Notes: generated by a model from the letters alone, not told the origin. A stretch of 64,000 bases of DNA from Singulisphaera acidiphila DSM 18658 (GCF_000242455.2 NC_019892.1:4464001-4528000); one strand, 5' to 3'. Positions 1 to 11,279 are shown, numbered from the stretch's first letter. Made by a program: numbers and translations.

Positions 1-339
1 CACAATGGGTGGCCGAACGGGCTTCGTGATGTAATCGACCGCTCCCAGCGAGAACCCCTTGGTCTCATCGTCCACCTCGGTCATCGCCGTGACGAAAATG
101 ACCGGCACGTCCTGCGTCCGCAGGTCCGCCTTGAGACGGCGGCAGACTTCGTAGCCGTCCATCTCGGGCATCATGACGTCGAGGAGCACGAGGTCCGGCC
201 GGTTCCCTGAAAAGGCAATTTCGAGGGCATCCGGACCGCTGGTGGCTACGCTCAACAAGTAGTCACGGCGGAGCAGGTCCGCGAGGATCTTGATGTTGGC
301 CGGCGTATCGTCGACGACCAGAATTCTTGGCTTGCTCAT
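1..339 (-). CDS. Response regulator receiver protein (C-terminus cut by window edge)
   Basis: This is the N-terminal 113 residues of a CheY-like receiver protein; the rest lies outside the window. The start ATG (337-339) opens an MSKPRILVVDDTPAN N-terminus with the acidic pair of a receiver domain. The phosphoacceptor is Asp54 in LVLLDVMMPEMDG, and the conserved Lys lies in DYITKP near residue 105. It begins 30 bp after the stop of the hybrid histidine kinase on the same strand, so the two are probably co-transcribed and this protein may accept phosphate from the kinase HPt domain (inference). Whether an output domain follows cannot be seen. Confidence 0.9.
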   Translation of the reverse strand, partial: MSKPRILVVDDTPANIKILADLLRRDYLLSVATSGPDALEIAFSGNRPDLVLLDVMMPEMDGYEVCRRLKADLRTQDVPVIFVTAMTEVDDETKGFSLGAVDYITKPVRPPIV

Positions 340-369
340 GTGCCGTACCGGCTGACCTTGAGGAATCGT

Positions 370-3300
370 TCAGGGACCGCCCGAATCGAGCGAGATACCC
401 TCTACGGCTGCGAGGGAAACGAGGGCCTTCATCGCCCCCCGGAAATCGAACAGGTCGAGCGCCTGGGCAGCACGCTCGACTTCATCGCCGCGTGAACCCT
501 TCAGCGCGGCACGAACGTGTTCCAGAGCGTTCTCGACATCAGGGTTGTTCTTGAAAACGAGATCGGCCAGTTCGCGGAGTGCCGTTTCGAGCGCGGGCCG
601 GTCCACGGCCTCCCCGGCTTGCCCTCCCGAAACTTGCGCCTCGGCCCGGGCGGCTGCCGCCTGTTGTGCGAACGGCTCCAGGCCCCGAATGACCACCGAC
701 AGCTCCTGCTCAACGCCCGGCAGAAGCGTGCCAGCCTTCTCCAGGTCACTGACCCGCAATGCGGAATCGAGTTCCCCCGTCGCCCGGTGCAAGTCCATCG
801 CCCCGATGTTCCCGGCCACACCTTTCAAAGTGTGGGCCTGGCGTTCGGCATCCGTTAGCCGGCCCTCCGCGATCGCGGCCCGGACTCGGTCGACGCTGGT
901 CGCATAGTCACGGTGGAAATCGAGTAGCAGCTTACGATAGAGCGTTTCGTTCCCAGCCACCCGTCTGAGCCCGGTAACGCGATCGATCCCTGACCACTCG
1001 CTCGCCTCCGGCCGAGCGGGCTGGGGGGGAATTCTCTCCTCCGGTTGCGCTGGCAAGGTCTTCGCTGCAACCTTCCGCTCTCCCGGCTTGATCCACCGGA
1101 GCAGGACAGCGAAGAGCACGTCGGGGTCGATCGGCTTGGTCACGTGGTCGTCCATGCCGGCCTTGAGACTCTGCTCCCGGTCCCCAGCCATGGCGTGCGC
1201 GGTCATCGCGATGATCGGCAGGTCACGGTATCGCCCGTCGCCGCGCAACTCGACCGTCGCCTGCAAACCATCCAGCTCCGGCATCTGGATGTCCATGAGC
1301 ACCGCGTCGTAGGGGTTGGCACGCACCAATTCCACAGCCTCCCTACCGTTGGCTGCAATGTCCACGACGAGCCCGGCCGACTCCAGGATCTCCCGGGCCA
1401 CCTGCTGGTTGATCTCATTGTCCTCAGCCACCAGGACCCGGCTCCCCCGGATCGAGCCCATCGCCTCCAGTTGCATCGCCGGCACCGTTAGTGGGCGGAA
1501 GTCCTGGTGCTTGCTGTGGCCGAAGACCTCCATGATCGTGTTCAGAAGCACCGACTGACCCACCGGCTTGATGAGGAAGCCTTCGACCCCCACCCTCTCG
1601 GCCCGGCTCATGATCTCCTCCCGGCCGTAGGCCGTGACCATGACGACGGTCGGGGCCTGGTGCAGCCGCGACGATTTCTTGATCCGACGAGCTGCTTCGA
1701 TCCCGTCCATGCCGGGCATCTTGTAATCCATCAGGACCAGATCGAACGGCCGCCCCTCGTCGGCCGCCCGGTCCAAGGCTACGAGAGCCTCCGCGCCGGT
1801 GGTCGCAACGCCTACCTCGAAGGACATGGACTCGAGGGCGTCTGTCAAGATCTCGCGCGACGTTCCGCTGTCATCCACAACGAGCACGCGCAGCCCTTGG
1901 AGTTCGCCGACCAGACGGCCAAACCGGATCCTCGACTTGCGGGCCAGCCCGAAGGCCGCCGTGAAGTCGAAGACGCTCCCCTTGCCGGGCTCGCTCTCGA
2001 CCGAGATCTGGCCCCCCATGATCTCGACGAGCTGCTTGCTGATCGAGAGACCCAGCCCGGTCCCACCAAACTTGCGGGTGGTCGAGCTATCGGCTTGCAC
2101 GAACGGCTGGAAGAGCTTCCCCGCCTGCTCCGCGGTCATCCCGATTCCGGTGTCGCGGACGGAGAACGCAAGGACGGCCTGCTCCTCCGTCTTCTCCACG
2201 AGCTGGGTCGAGATGACAATCTCGCCTTGCTCGGTGAACTTGACCGAATTGCCAGCCAGGTTGATGAGGATCTGCCCCAATCGGAGCGAGTCGCCGACCA
2301 GGTGGAGCGGAAGCCCCGGCTCGGTGCGAAAAAGGACCTCGAGTCCCTTCTCTTCAGCCTTGGGCGTGATCAGAGTGGCGACGCTATCCAGGACGTCCTC
2401 GAGGTTGAATTCCGCCGCCTCCATGTCGAGGCGGCCTGCCTCGATCTTGGAGAAGTCGAGAATGTCGTTGATGATCCGCAGCAGGGCTTTGGCCGAGCCG
2501 TCGATCTTCTTGAGGTAGTCACGCTGCTTGGGCGCCAGGTCGGTCTGGAGCGCCAGGTGGCTCATGCCGATGATCGCGTTCATCGGTGTGCGGATCTCAT
2601 GGCTCATGTTGGCCAGGAAATCCCCCTTCGCGCGACTGGCTTCCACCGCTTCTTCCCTCGTCTTCTCCAGTTCAACAATCAAGTTCTCCAGTTCTTTCTT
2701 GTGCCGCATCTCCTCAGTGACGTTGTTGCCCACACACAGCAACTCTTTCCCTCGTCCTTCGCCGGACTTGATTACTCGGTTCGACCATGCGACCCAGATG
2801 CGTTCCCCTGATTTTACCACATTTTCATTCACTTCATTGACGAGAACGTCCTGTCCCTGGAGCGCGTCGACGCGTTGGCGGACCTCCTCATGCCACTCGG
2901 GCGGGACGATCATGTTCAAATTCTGGCCGACGAGTTCGGCATTGGTGTAGCCGAGCAGCTCAGTCGCATATGCGTTTGCAAATGTGATGACACAGTCGCC
3001 GCGGACCTTGATCACGACCGAACGCATGAAGTTGACCAACGACTCATAGCGAGTGGCCAGCCTTCCCACCATGTCTTCGAAGACCAGGGCCAGCCGCCCC
3101 AACTCATCCCCGCGTGCGCAAACGACCTGCAAGGTGCCGACCTGGTACTCTTCGGCCTCGACCGCCTTAGCGGCCTGGATCAACTGATCGAGTGGCACAG
3201 TCAGCATGTCACGAAGAATGAAGTAGGCCAGGATGCCCACAGCCAGCAGGAGACCAGCGACTCCCGCAGCCACCAGCGAATTCTTGAAAGCCAGTTCCGC

Positions 3301-3849
3301 GAACAAGGAGTCGGTCTTGTACCCAACCTCGACAATCCGTGGCGAGCCCACCCCCGAGACGCCCACGTACTTGTAGACAAAGGGGTCGATCTCGCGTTTG
3401 CGGCTCTCCTGGACGACCACATCCAGATGATCACGGCGGCCGTCCAGCAGGCGCAGAAAGATCCCCGCTTGCGGCTGATCGGCTTTAAATGTGAATTCCT
3501 GCTCTTCCGAACCGAGGTATACCTTGCCGGAGTCGTCGGCGATCCAGAATTCGTAGTCGTACTTCCGTTGTTCCTTCGCGAACCGCGCAATCTCTCGGAG
3601 GTGACGATTGATTTCCGCGGGCTTCATTCCCGCCTCTCTCTTTTGTTCCGCGATCGCCACGAGGTGGGCGACGATCCGTGCCTGCATGACCATCTGGTCC
3701 CCGATCGCGTCTTCCACAAAGCGCTGAGTGGTCCAATGGACCACAAAGGTCGTGATCACGGCCGTGGCCGCGACAGGAAGCCCGACGAGGAGCAGAATGC
3801 GCGTATTCAATCCCAGGGCATTGAGCCACCGTCTTGCCTTGTTGCGCAT
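370..3849 (-). CDS. Hybrid sensor histidine kinase (sensor-HAMP-PAS-HisKA-HATPase-REC-REC-HPt)
   Basis: This is a membrane phosphorelay kinase of about 1,159 residues. Visible in order are: TM1 (about 17-38), a periplasmic sensor region, TM2 (about 192-212), a HAMP-like linker, a PAS domain (about 275-380), HisKA with phosphoaccepting His417 in MSHEIRTP, and an HATPase with N-box Asn534 and G-boxes DTGIGM and GGTGLGLSI. Then come two receiver domains (Asp708 in [13 protein letters not shown], Asp853 in [13 protein letters not shown]) and a C-terminal HPt with His1006 in AHTLKG. The frame is open upstream to a GTG at 3960, but the ATG at 3849 has GAGG eight bases upstream and sits just before the basic segment preceding TM1, so it is preferred. 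The ligand of the sensor domain cannot be told from sequence. A response regulator follows 30 bp downstream. Confidence 0.93.
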   Translation of the reverse strand: MRNKARRWLNALGLNTRILLLVGLPVAATAVITTFVVHWTTQRFVEDAIGDQMVMQARIVAHLVAIAEQKREAGMKPAEINRHLREIARFAKEQRKYDYEFWIADDSGKVYLGSEEQEFTFKADQPQAGIFLRLLDGRRDHLDVVVQESRKREIDPFVYKYVGVSGVGSPRIVEVGYKTDSLFAELAFKNSLVAAGVAGLLLAVGILAYFILRDMLTVPLDQLIQAAKAVEAEEYQVGTLQVVCARGDELGRLALVFEDMVGRLATRYESLVNFMRSVVIKVRGDCVITFANAYATELLGYTNAELVGQNLNMIVPPEWHEEVRQRVDALQGQDVLVNEVNENVVKSGERIWVAWSNRVIKSGEGRGKELLCVGNNVTEEMRHKKELENLIVELEKTREEAVEASRAKGDFLANMSHEIRTPMNAIIGMSHLALQTDLAPKQRDYLKKIDGSAKALLRIINDILDFSKIEAGRLDMEAAEFNLEDVLDSVATLITPKAEEKGLEVLFRTEPGLPLHLVGDSLRLGQILINLAGNSVKFTEQGEIVISTQLVEKTEEQAVLAFSVRDTGIGMTAEQAGKLFQPFVQADSSTTRKFGGTGLGLSISKQLVEIMGGQISVESEPGKGSVFDFTAAFGLARKSRIRFGRLVGELQGLRVLVVDDSGTSREILTDALESMSFEVGVATTGAEALVALDRAADEGRPFDLVLMDYKMPGMDGIEAARRIKKSSRLHQAPTVVMVTAYGREEIMSRAERVGVEGFLIKPVGQSVLLNTIMEVFGHSKHQDFRPLTVPAMQLEAMGSIRGSRVLVAEDNEINQQVAREILESAGLVVDIAANGREAVELVRANPYDAVLMDIQMPELDGLQATVELRGDGRYRDLPIIAMTAHAMAGDREQSLKAGMDDHVTKPIDPDVLFAVLLRWIKPGERKVAAKTLPAQPEERIPPQPARPEASEWSGIDRVTGLRRVAGNETLYRKLLLDFHRDYATSVDRVRAAIAEGRLTDAERQAHTLKGVAGNIGAMDLHRATGELDSALRVSDLEKAGTLLPGVEQELSVVIRGLEPFAQQAAAARAEAQVSGGQAGEAVDRPALETALRELADLVFKNNPDVENALEHVRAALKGSRGDEVERAAQALDLFDFRGAMKALVSLAAVEGISLDSGGP

Positions 3850-4031
3850 ACCGTCGTCCTCGTTGATGCCTTCATCTCCGCCTCCCGAGGAATCAACCTT
3901 AGCATCCGGCCAGGGAGAAAAGCCGACTTCTCGCGTTGCAGTGCGGCGCCGGCGAATCACCAGACAGTCCCAATGACGAGATCATGCATTCCCGAGATCG
4001 CCAAACCCGGATGGTTCCGACCGGGCCCAAT

Positions 4032-4099
4032 AGAGAGGCCTCTGGTGGCGTTGAACGTGCGACGACAACAGCACGTTCGACGCGATCAGAGGCCTCTCT
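4032..4099. repeat. Nested inverted repeat, possible cruciform or RNA hairpin
   Basis: Two nested perfect inverted repeats share one centre. The outer arms are 13 bp (4032-4044 and 4087-4099, core GAGGCCTC) and the inner arms 8 bp (GAACGTGC at 4053-4060, GCACGTTC at 4071-4078) around a 10-nt loop. No T-run follows either end, so a simple intrinsic terminator is unlikely. It lies 180 bp upstream of the kinase start and could be a regulator site or a palindromic repeat; function unknown. Confidence 0.7.
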
Positions 4100-4454
4100 C
4101 TGAGTTTAGATCCTGTTCCGCCGTTGTCATGCGATTTTCCTCCCAGGCTCCTGCCTCTCCGTCAGTCCGATCAGAAGAGTAGGCGGGCGACTCCGGACGT
4201 GCCTCGGTTCAAGATCAGGCCTGGAGAGTCGCAGGGAGGGTCTGCACCTTTGATGAGCGCAGCGAGATGCCCCGGCACCCCGCATAAAATAGGGTGACGC
4301 CATCACTGATTATCCAAGCGCGATTAAATCAGACCGATGAATCAGATGATCCCAAGTCGGGGAAAGGGATCTGCTGGCCGGTGAGCCGTCCAGGTTCTCG
4401 AATCACGGGAGGGCGGGGGAAGTATACAACGCGCCGATAGGTAAACCGCTCGAG

Positions 4455-4493
4455 AAAAAAAAAGGGGCAGGCCAATGGAATGGCCCACCCCTT
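4455..4493 (-). terminator. Rho-independent terminator of the A-type Fe-S carrier gene
   Basis: On the minus strand a stem of GGGG and GGCCA pairing with TGGCC and CCCC (interrupted by a symmetric two-base internal loop) is followed directly by nine T residues. It lies 44 bp past the stop of the Fe-S carrier gene, as expected for its transcription end. Confidence 0.85.
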
Positions 4494-4536
4494 TATTGAT
4501 CGAGGACAACTGGCGTCGAACGCCTGTCCAATATCA

Positions 4537-4866
4537 TCAGACCTGGAACGAACTGCCGCAGCCGCACGACTTGACGACGTTCGGGTTGTTGAAGACAAAT
4601 CCTCGTTTTTCCAGGCCGTCGTAAAAATCGACAACCGTTCCGTCGAGGTAGGGGTCAAATTTCTTGTCGACAGCCAGCTTCACGCCGTGAACGTCGATAA
4701 CGCGGTCGCGCTCGGAGACGGCGGTGTCGAAGTTCAAGCTGTAGGAGAAACCGCTGCAGCCGCCCCCCTGGACGCCGATGCGGAGCACCGTCTCCTCGGG
4801 AAGGTTCTGCTCGGTGACAATCTTCTTGACCTCAACTGCAGCCTTTTCACTCAGGGTCACACCCAT
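4537..4866 (-). CDS. A-type Fe-S cluster carrier (HesB/IscA/SufA/ErpA family)
   Basis: This 109-residue protein has the family length and its three conserved cysteines: one in GGGCSGFSY and two in the C-terminal SCGCGSSF. These proteins bind a [2Fe-2S] or [4Fe-4S] cluster and pass it to target apoproteins in the cytoplasm. The ATG is preceded by AGGAGA, and an intrinsic terminator follows the stop. The cysteine desulfurase gene lies about 400 bp upstream on the same strand, so the pair likely serves Fe-S cluster assembly. No IscU-type scaffold or SUF genes are in the window. Sequence alone does not separate IscA, SufA and ErpA. Confidence 0.93.
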   Translation of the reverse strand: MGVTLSEKAAVEVKKIVTEQNLPEETVLRIGVQGGGCSGFSYSLNFDTAVSERDRVIDVHGVKLAVDKKFDPYLDGTVVDFYDGLEKRGFVFNNPNVVKSCGCGSSFQV

Positions 4867-5266
4867 CGGTAGTCTCCTTTGCTGGCGAAACGTCCCCGGT
4901 ACGACGACGCTGCGTCGCTCCCCATAATCCTATCATAACGTCGAGTCAAATCCCAACGCCTTCCCGCACATCCGACAAGAGGATCGCAAAGCCCCTATTG
5001 CAACACGCTGGTGAAACTTCAGCGACTTGCTCAATGGGTTGAGGGTCCGCCATGCATTAATACGCAGTGCAGCGGCCCGAAGTTCATCGCCCGGTCGAAT
5101 TCGCATGGATCCGTGTTCACGAGAACCGCAAGAGGGATTAATGAATTCCCTGGGACCGGGGGCACCCCTCCCGCTCTTAATTCATTGAAATAGAAAAGCG
5201 GCCGGGTCGCCCGCGGTCCCAGGAACCAGAAACGCAAATCAGAGCCACGCTGGGTCAGGTCTTCGT
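4867..5266. other. Intergenic region with a palindromic repeat
   Basis: This roughly 400-bp gap between the cysteine desulfurase stop and the A-type carrier start holds no credible gene. Its main feature is the palindromic element at 5146-5225. The promoter of the carrier gene should lie near 4880-4960 but was not identified with confidence. Confidence 0.5.
5146..5225. repeat. Dispersed palindromic repeat, family A (copy 1)
   Basis: An imperfect inverted repeat. The left arm begins TTCCCTGGGACCG and runs to CCCGCTCTT; the right arm ends CGGTCCCAGGAA; the loop is AT-rich. The same CCCTGGGACCG...CCGCTCTT core recurs at 31469-31599, as a half copy at 28246-28281, and in reduced form at 19857-19892. 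Its intergenic placement suggests a REP-like or MITE-like element; an RNA stem-loop role is also possible. Confidence 0.7.
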
Positions 5267-6442
5267 TCAGGGCGCATCCGCACTCACGTTCTTACCTCGA
5301 AGCCGCATCACGGCCCTGGCCACGGCATCAGCCGCGAAATCGATCTCCTCGGCGGTCGTGAACCGCCCCAGGCCAAATCGCAGGCTGGCCCGCGCCATTG
5401 CCTCGTCAACCCCCATCGCGCGCAAAACGTGGCTCGGCTCTGGGTTAGCCGACGTACAGGCCGAGCCCGAGCTGACAGCCACATCGCGCATCGCCATCAT
5501 CAAGGCTTCCCCATCGACGTCGGCGAAGCTCAGGTTCAGGTTGCCGGGCAGCCGGAGCGTCGGATGACCGTTAAGCCGGATGGCCGGAACCCGCCCGGCA
5601 ATCGCCGCATGCAACCGCTCGCGAAGTGCCAGAAGCCGAGCGGATTCTTCAGCTCGCTCCAAACTCGCCAGCGCGGCGGCCTCGCCGAGGCCGACGACCA
5701 GCGGGACCGCCACGGTCCCGCTCCGAAACCCACGCTCGTGACCGCCGCCGTCAAAGAGCGGGACCAGTCGCACCGGCGGATCACCTCGGCGAACGAACAG
5801 GGCGCCCACCCCCTTCGGACCGTAAATCTTGTGGGCAGATAGACTTAACAGGTCGATCGAATCGTCGTTGACGTCGAGCGGGACCTTGCCGACCGCCTGG
5901 ATCGCGTCGACGTGAAAGAGGATCCCGCGTGCGCGACAGAGCCGGCCAATGGCGGCAATCGGGTTGAGCGTACCAACCTCGTTGTTGGCCGCCATGATCG
6001 AGACCAAGACGGTTCGCCCCGTAAGGGAATTCGCGATCGATTCCACCGAAATCAGACCGTCCGGAGCAGGGGGGACCACCGTCAGCTCCCACCCCTCACG
6101 CGCCAGCCGTTTCAGCGGGTCGAGCACCGACTTGTGCTCGGTCGCAGCGGTAACGACATGGTTTCCGCGCGACTTCAGGCCCGGCAAGCCCCCCTTGATC
6201 GCCAGGTTATTCGACTCGGTTCCCCCCGACGTGAGGATGATCTCCTGCACCTCCGCGCCGATGAGCCTGGCGATTTGCTCCCGGCTCCGGTCAACCGCCT
6301 CGGCCGCCTCCCAGCCGAAGCGGTGCGAGACGCTCGCGGCATTGCCGTAGGTCATCGTGAAATGCGGGAGCATCGCCTCGACCACGCGCGGATCGACCCG
6401 CGTCGTCGCGTGGTTGTCGAGATAGATGGGCAAGTTGGGCAC
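5267..6442 (-). CDS. Cysteine desulfurase, NifS/IscS family
   Basis: This is a PLP enzyme of about 391 residues that removes sulfur from cysteine as an enzyme-bound persulfide for Fe-S cluster (and possibly tRNA thiolation) assembly. The N-terminal PIYLDNHATTRVDP motif is typical. His103 (ATEH) lies by the PLP ring, Lys205 in SAHKIYGPKG is the Schiff-base lysine, and Cys329 in SSGSACTSANPEPSH is the persulfide cysteine. The long loop after that cysteine fits group I IscS/NifS rather than SufS. The start is taken as the GTG at 6442, with GGAGAG about 10 bases upstream and the conserved motif close behind; an ATG at 6493 would add 17 atypical residues. An A-type carrier lies downstream on the same strand. 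Confidence 0.93.
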   Translation of the reverse strand: MPNLPIYLDNHATTRVDPRVVEAMLPHFTMTYGNAASVSHRFGWEAAEAVDRSREQIARLIGAEVQEIILTSGGTESNNLAIKGGLPGLKSRGNHVVTAATEHKSVLDPLKRLAREGWELTVVPPAPDGLISVESIANSLTGRTVLVSIMAANNEVGTLNPIAAIGRLCRARGILFHVDAIQAVGKVPLDVNDDSIDLLSLSAHKIYGPKGVGALFVRRGDPPVRLVPLFDGGGHERGFRSGTVAVPLVVGLGEAAALASLERAEESARLLALRERLHAAIAGRVPAIRLNGHPTLRLPGNLNLSFADVDGEALMMAMRDVAVSSGSACTSANPEPSHVLRAMGVDEAMARASLRFGLGRFTTAEEIDFAADAVARAVMRLRGKNVSADAP

Positions 6443-6681
6443 GTCGGGGCATTCTCTCCACGTGAAACGAGACCAACGGAGCGGAGCCGACATTGATATT
6501 TTTGCGGATTATCCGACTTTTTCATCGTAGTTGGAATTCCCTTGGCGATCAACACGAGGCACAATGGCCCGCCCCTTGGTTTTCGATGGCGAGACCCGCA
6601 AAAAAAAAGGGGCGCGATGGCGAGCGAATGGAAATGCCCGCCCTTCCCACCGACGGATCCAACAGATCGCAGGGAGGCACC

Positions 6682-7422
6682 ATGGCGTACGACCGAGACC
6701 AGGCGACGCACGAGTTCACCCGCTGGAGCGAAAGCTACGATCGCTCCATCCTGCAATGGCTGCTCTTCGGGCCATCGCACCGGGCCTTGATCCGGAGGAT
6801 CCGCACCGTCGTGGAAGACCGCCCCGCGCGGATCTTGGACGTCGGGTGTGGGACCGGCGTCTTCGCCTCCCGGATCCGTGAGTCCTTGCCCAACGCGAAG
6901 GTCTGGGGCATCGACCTGGTGGCCGAGATGCTGACCAAGGGGGCCGAGCGCTGGCGGCAGCATGCCGGGCACATCCAGCCGGCCCAGGCGGATAGCGAAC
7001 GGCTCCCGTTCGCCTCGGGCACATTCGACATCGTGACCTGCGCCAACAGCTTCCACCACTACCCGCACCAGGACCGGGCGATTGCCGAGATGCACCGGGT
7101 GCTGCGTCCGGGGGGCCGTTTGATGCTGATCGACGGCTACCGCGACGGCCTCTGGGGCTGGTTCATCTACGACGTCTGCGTCGCGGGGGTCGAGGGGGAC
7201 GTACATCACGCCTCGTCCAAGCGGTTCCGCGAGTTGTTCGCCCAGGCCGGCCTCCGCGCCATCGCGCAAAAGGTCCATCGCGGCCCCGCCCCGTTCTTGC
7301 TCACGGAGGCCGTCGCCACCGATCCGGCCCCCTCGTCGATCTTCCCGTCTCCCCACTTCCGTGGCGTCATGGGCCTCGCCAACCGCGAAGCCTCAGCCTC
7401 GGCGATTCCTCGTGAGGATTGA
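6682..7422 (+). CDS. Class I SAM-dependent methyltransferase
   Basis: This 246-residue protein is a UbiE/COQ5-type methyltransferase. Motif I is ILDVGCGTGVFA, followed by the acidic residue ending strand 2 (GIDLVAEML), and the post-motif region reads SFHHYPHQDRAIAEMHR then VLRPGGRLMLIDGY. The substrate cannot be deduced. The ATG at 6682 has a GGGAGG ribosome site seven bases upstream; the frame is open further upstream, but the extra residues look non-coding. The gene is divergent from the cysteine desulfurase, with a 239-bp shared upstream region. Confidence 0.88.
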   Translation: MAYDRDQATHEFTRWSESYDRSILQWLLFGPSHRALIRRIRTVVEDRPARILDVGCGTGVFASRIRESLPNAKVWGIDLVAEMLTKGAERWRQHAGHIQPAQADSERLPFASGTFDIVTCANSFHHYPHQDRAIAEMHRVLRPGGRLMLIDGYRDGLWGWFIYDVCVAGVEGDVHHASSKRFRELFAQAGLRAIAQKVHRGPAPFLLTEAVATDPAPSSIFPSPHFRGVMGLANREASASAIPRED

Positions 7423-7538
7423 CGAACGAAACGTTCATCAATCCCTCAGGAAGGCACGTGAGGCCAAGTGCTTTTGAACTCCGAGACCGAGATCGCGAGC
7501 GGGGAGGTTGATCACCGCCCCACTCGCGCGGAGAATGG

Positions 7539-9038
<1,500 letters not shown>

Positions 9039-9199
9039 AATTCAGGGTTCGCGAACGATTCCAAATCCAAAGAAATCCGCTCCGTCGCGCCGCGACTCTC
9101 GACGCCCAAGAAGTCGATAACCGGGGTAGGTCATCAGAGAGTTTCCTGCCCGTCGAGAGGTGAGGAACGCATTCGACCTGGAGCAGGAAGGACCCCAAA

Positions 9200-10036
9200 A
9201 TGAGGCAGTACCTGGACTTGCTGCGATTGGTCTACGAACGGGGCGAGCTGAAAGGATCGCGGGCAGTGCTGGAGAGCACGGGGACGAAGCCGAAGACGCG
9301 AAGCCTCTTCGGGTATCAGAACCGTTACGACCTCACCCAAGGGTTTCCCCTGGTCACGACCAAAACCGTGCCCTTCCGGCAGGTGGTCGTCGAGGTGCTC
9401 TGGTTCCTGAGCGGTTCAACGAACGTCGACTACCTCCAGCGTCACAACGTGAAGATTTGGGACCAGTGGGCCGATGAAACCGGGGAACTTGGTCCGATCT
9501 ATGGCAAACAGTGGCGGGCCTGGGAGGGGGGCGACGGGCAGCACGTGGATCAGGTTGCAGAGTTACTCCGAGGGATCGAACAAGTCAAAGCCGATCCCAC
9601 CGCATCGGCGGCGCGTCGCCTGATCCTCACGGCCTGGAACCCCGCCGACCTCCCGAAGATTCATGGCCCATCGGGATGCCACACGCTCTGCCAGTTCTCG
9701 ATGAACAACGGCAAGCTGTCCTGCCAGCTCTACCAGCGGTCGGCCGACCTGTTCCTGGGCGTGCCCTGGAACATCGCGAGCTATGCGTTGCTGACCCACC
9801 TGATTGCCAAGGTGACCGGTCTCGAGGCCGCTGAATTCATCCATACCTTCGGTGACGCTCACATCTACGAGAATCACCTGGATCAAGTGGGCGAGCAATT
9901 GACCCGAGAGCCCTATCCGCTCCCAAAGCTGGAAATTGATGACAGCGTGACCAGTCTCGATGGGCTCACGCCCGAACAATTCAGGCTGGTTGGCTATCGG
10001 CACCACGCTCGCCTCTCGGGAGAGGTGGCGGTCTGA
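9200..10036 (+). CDS. thyA: Thymidylate synthase
   Basis: This converts dUMP to dTMP using 5,10-methylene-THF as methyl donor and reductant, leaving dihydrofolate. At 278 residues it is of normal length. The N-terminal folding region with RTGTKT-like spacing (GTKPKTRSLFG), the LWFLSGSTN segment, the nucleophile Cys160 in SGCHTLCQF (the usual PCH is GCH here), QRSADLFLGVPWNIASYALL and the C-terminal HTFGDAHIYENHLDQV are all present. GGAAGG lies about 10 bases before the ATG. Dihydrofolate reductase follows after 24 bp, which recycles the dihydrofolate made here; a two-gene operon is likely. Confidence 0.97.
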   Translation: MRQYLDLLRLVYERGELKGSRAVLESTGTKPKTRSLFGYQNRYDLTQGFPLVTTKTVPFRQVVVEVLWFLSGSTNVDYLQRHNVKIWDQWADETGELGPIYGKQWRAWEGGDGQHVDQVAELLRGIEQVKADPTASAARRLILTAWNPADLPKIHGPSGCHTLCQFSMNNGKLSCQLYQRSADLFLGVPWNIASYALLTHLIAKVTGLEAAEFIHTFGDAHIYENHLDQVGEQLTREPYPLPKLEIDDSVTSLDGLTPEQFRLVGYRHHARLSGEVAV

Positions 10037-10060
10037 CTGACTGATTGAGAAAGGGCCGTC

Positions 10061-10639
10061 ATGATCGTCTCTGCCATTGCCGCGATGAGTCGTACGGGAG
10101 TGATCGGCGATGGCGTCAAAATGCCCTGGCACCTCCCGCGCGACTTGAGACGATTCCGCGACTCCACCATGGGCAAGCCGGTCATCATGGGGCGCCGGAC
10201 CTTGGAATCCCTTCGCGGCCCGCTGCCCGGTCGACTCAACATCGCCCTCACGCATTCGGCCAGCTACCGCGCGGAGGGATTTCGAATCGCGAGATCCATC
10301 GACGACGCGATCCGGATTGCCGAAGAGCAGGGGGGTGACCACGGCGAAGTCATGGTCATCGGCGGGGGGGTGGTCTACCAAGACACGGCTCCCCTCTGGG
10401 ATCGGCTCCTGCTCACCGTCGTGGAAGGCGAATTTCCGGGCGGCACGTATTTCCCATTAGCGATGGCGAAGGAAGAGCGGTGGCGGCTGGTCAGACAGGA
10501 GTACTGCGCTCCTGACAGCAAGAATGCACACGCCCATTGGTTCCTCAGCCTCGAGCGCGAGAACGCGTCCCACCTCGAGGCTCAACGCTTCGACCTCTCC
10601 ACGTGGCTCAACACTCAGCCCGCCCCAATCGCAGGTTGA
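10061..10639 (+). CDS. folA: Dihydrofolate reductase
   Basis: This reduces dihydrofolate to tetrahydrofolate with NADPH. The family signature is clear: GVIGDGVKMPWHLPRDLRRF (the substrate-binding Asp in WHLPRD), KPVIMGRRTLESL, and the cofactor loop VMVIGGGVVY. The 192 residues exceed the usual 160 by a C-terminal extension of about 30 residues of low complexity. The start has a GAGAAAGG ribosome site. It sits directly behind thymidylate synthase and 174 bp ahead of the first initiator-like tRNA gene. Confidence 0.96.
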   Translation: MIVSAIAAMSRTGVIGDGVKMPWHLPRDLRRFRDSTMGKPVIMGRRTLESLRGPLPGRLNIALTHSASYRAEGFRIARSIDDAIRIAEEQGGDHGEVMVIGGGVVYQDTAPLWDRLLLTVVEGEFPGGTYFPLAMAKEERWRLVRQEYCAPDSKNAHAHWFLSLERENASHLEAQRFDLSTWLNTQPAPIAG

Positions 10640-10778
10640 CCACACACACTGGGATGCGGGTGTCCGCTCGTTTCCTCGGGAAGTGAACGATGATCGATCC
10701 GACTCGGATTAACCGCCAACCAAATGCACATGCTCTGAATTCATGCGATTCAAATCTTAACAATCTCACCGACTTCCA

Positions 10779-10807
10779 TTGACAGCCCGGGCACGACCGG
10801 TTAATGT
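10779..10807 (+). promoter_or_regulatory. Sigma-70-type promoter of tRNA copy 1
   Basis: TTGACA (10779-10784), a 17-bp spacer, then TAATGT (10802-10807). The mature tRNA end lies only five bases past the -10 box, so the transcription start should fall at or within about two bases of tRNA position 1. The same promoter precedes all five copies. Confidence 0.85.
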
Positions 10808-10812
10808 ACGTG

Positions 10813-10884
10813 TGCGCTGTAGAGCACCGGTAGCTCGCCAGGCTCATAACCTGGAGGTAGGTGGTTCGATTCCGCCCGGCGCAA
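10813..10884 (+). tRNA. tRNA-Met(CAT), initiator-like, copy 1
   Basis: The 72-nt gene folds as a cloverleaf: acceptor TGCGCTG/CGGCGCA, D stem GAGC/GCTC, anticodon stem CCAGG/CCTGG with loop CTCATAA (anticodon CAT), T stem GGTGG/CCGCC, discriminator A. The A11-T24 pair in the D stem is the bacterial initiator hallmark. The anticodon stem has A-T, G-C, G-C at 29-31/39-41, as in cyanobacterial and chloroplast initiators. Position 1-72 is a weak T-A pair rather than the usual C-A mismatch. CCA is not encoded. Confidence 0.93.
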
Positions 10885-11173
10885 CTTACACTCCTCCTTG
10901 AGCTGAACGGCAACACGCCGATCACTATGGCTCAAAGCCGGCCCCTTTTCTTGCACTGGGTCCGCATCATGGCCTGCCTTAGGCCAGTGAGAACGAAAGC
11001 CGCACTTGTCACCTCCGCTCTGTCGAGGTGACGAGCCGTTGTTTACCCCACATAATATCCGATGACGACCAGTGAGTTCTCGGCAACGTCAACGCCAGTG
11101 CGGCGAAGCGTTTTGAGCAGCGCTGCGCAAGTCACTGAAGTCGCTTTGGTTGCAACAATCACGGTGTCTCACA

Positions 11174-11202
11174 TTGACAGTCCGGGCGTGATCGGTTAAT
11201 GT
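11174..11202 (+). promoter_or_regulatory. Sigma-70-type promoter of tRNA copy 2
   Basis: TTGACA (11174-11179), 17-bp spacer, TAATGT (11197-11202); tRNA copy 2 begins five bases later. Confidence 0.85.
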
Positions 11203-11207
11203 ACGTG

Positions 11208-11279
11208 TGCGCTGTAGAGCACCGGTAGCTCGCCAGGCTCATAACCTGGAGGTAGGTGGTTCGATTCCGCCCGGCGCAA
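11208..11279 (+). tRNA. tRNA-Met(CAT), initiator-like, copy 2
   Basis: Identical in its 72 nt to copy 1, with CAT anticodon, A11-T24 D-stem pair and no encoded CCA. The downstream spacer is of the second type (it contains a GGACCC/GGGTCC inverted repeat). Confidence 0.93.

Larger units (their letters stand above)
3850..4536. other. Intergenic region between the A-type Fe-S carrier gene and the kinase
   Basis: No convincing coding sequence is seen between the kinase start and the stop of the Fe-S carrier gene. The stretch holds a nested inverted repeat (4032-4099) and the intrinsic terminator of the carrier gene (4455-4493), annotated separately. The kinase promoter should lie here, but no clear -35/-10 pair was recognised. 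Confidence 0.5.

Noticed and set aside
1507-4182. Two long open frames (434 and 435 aa) opposite the histidine kinase gene
   Set aside because: They are antisense shadows of a well-supported kinase in GC-rich DNA; the translations are low-complexity His/Arg/Leu-rich and carry no domain.
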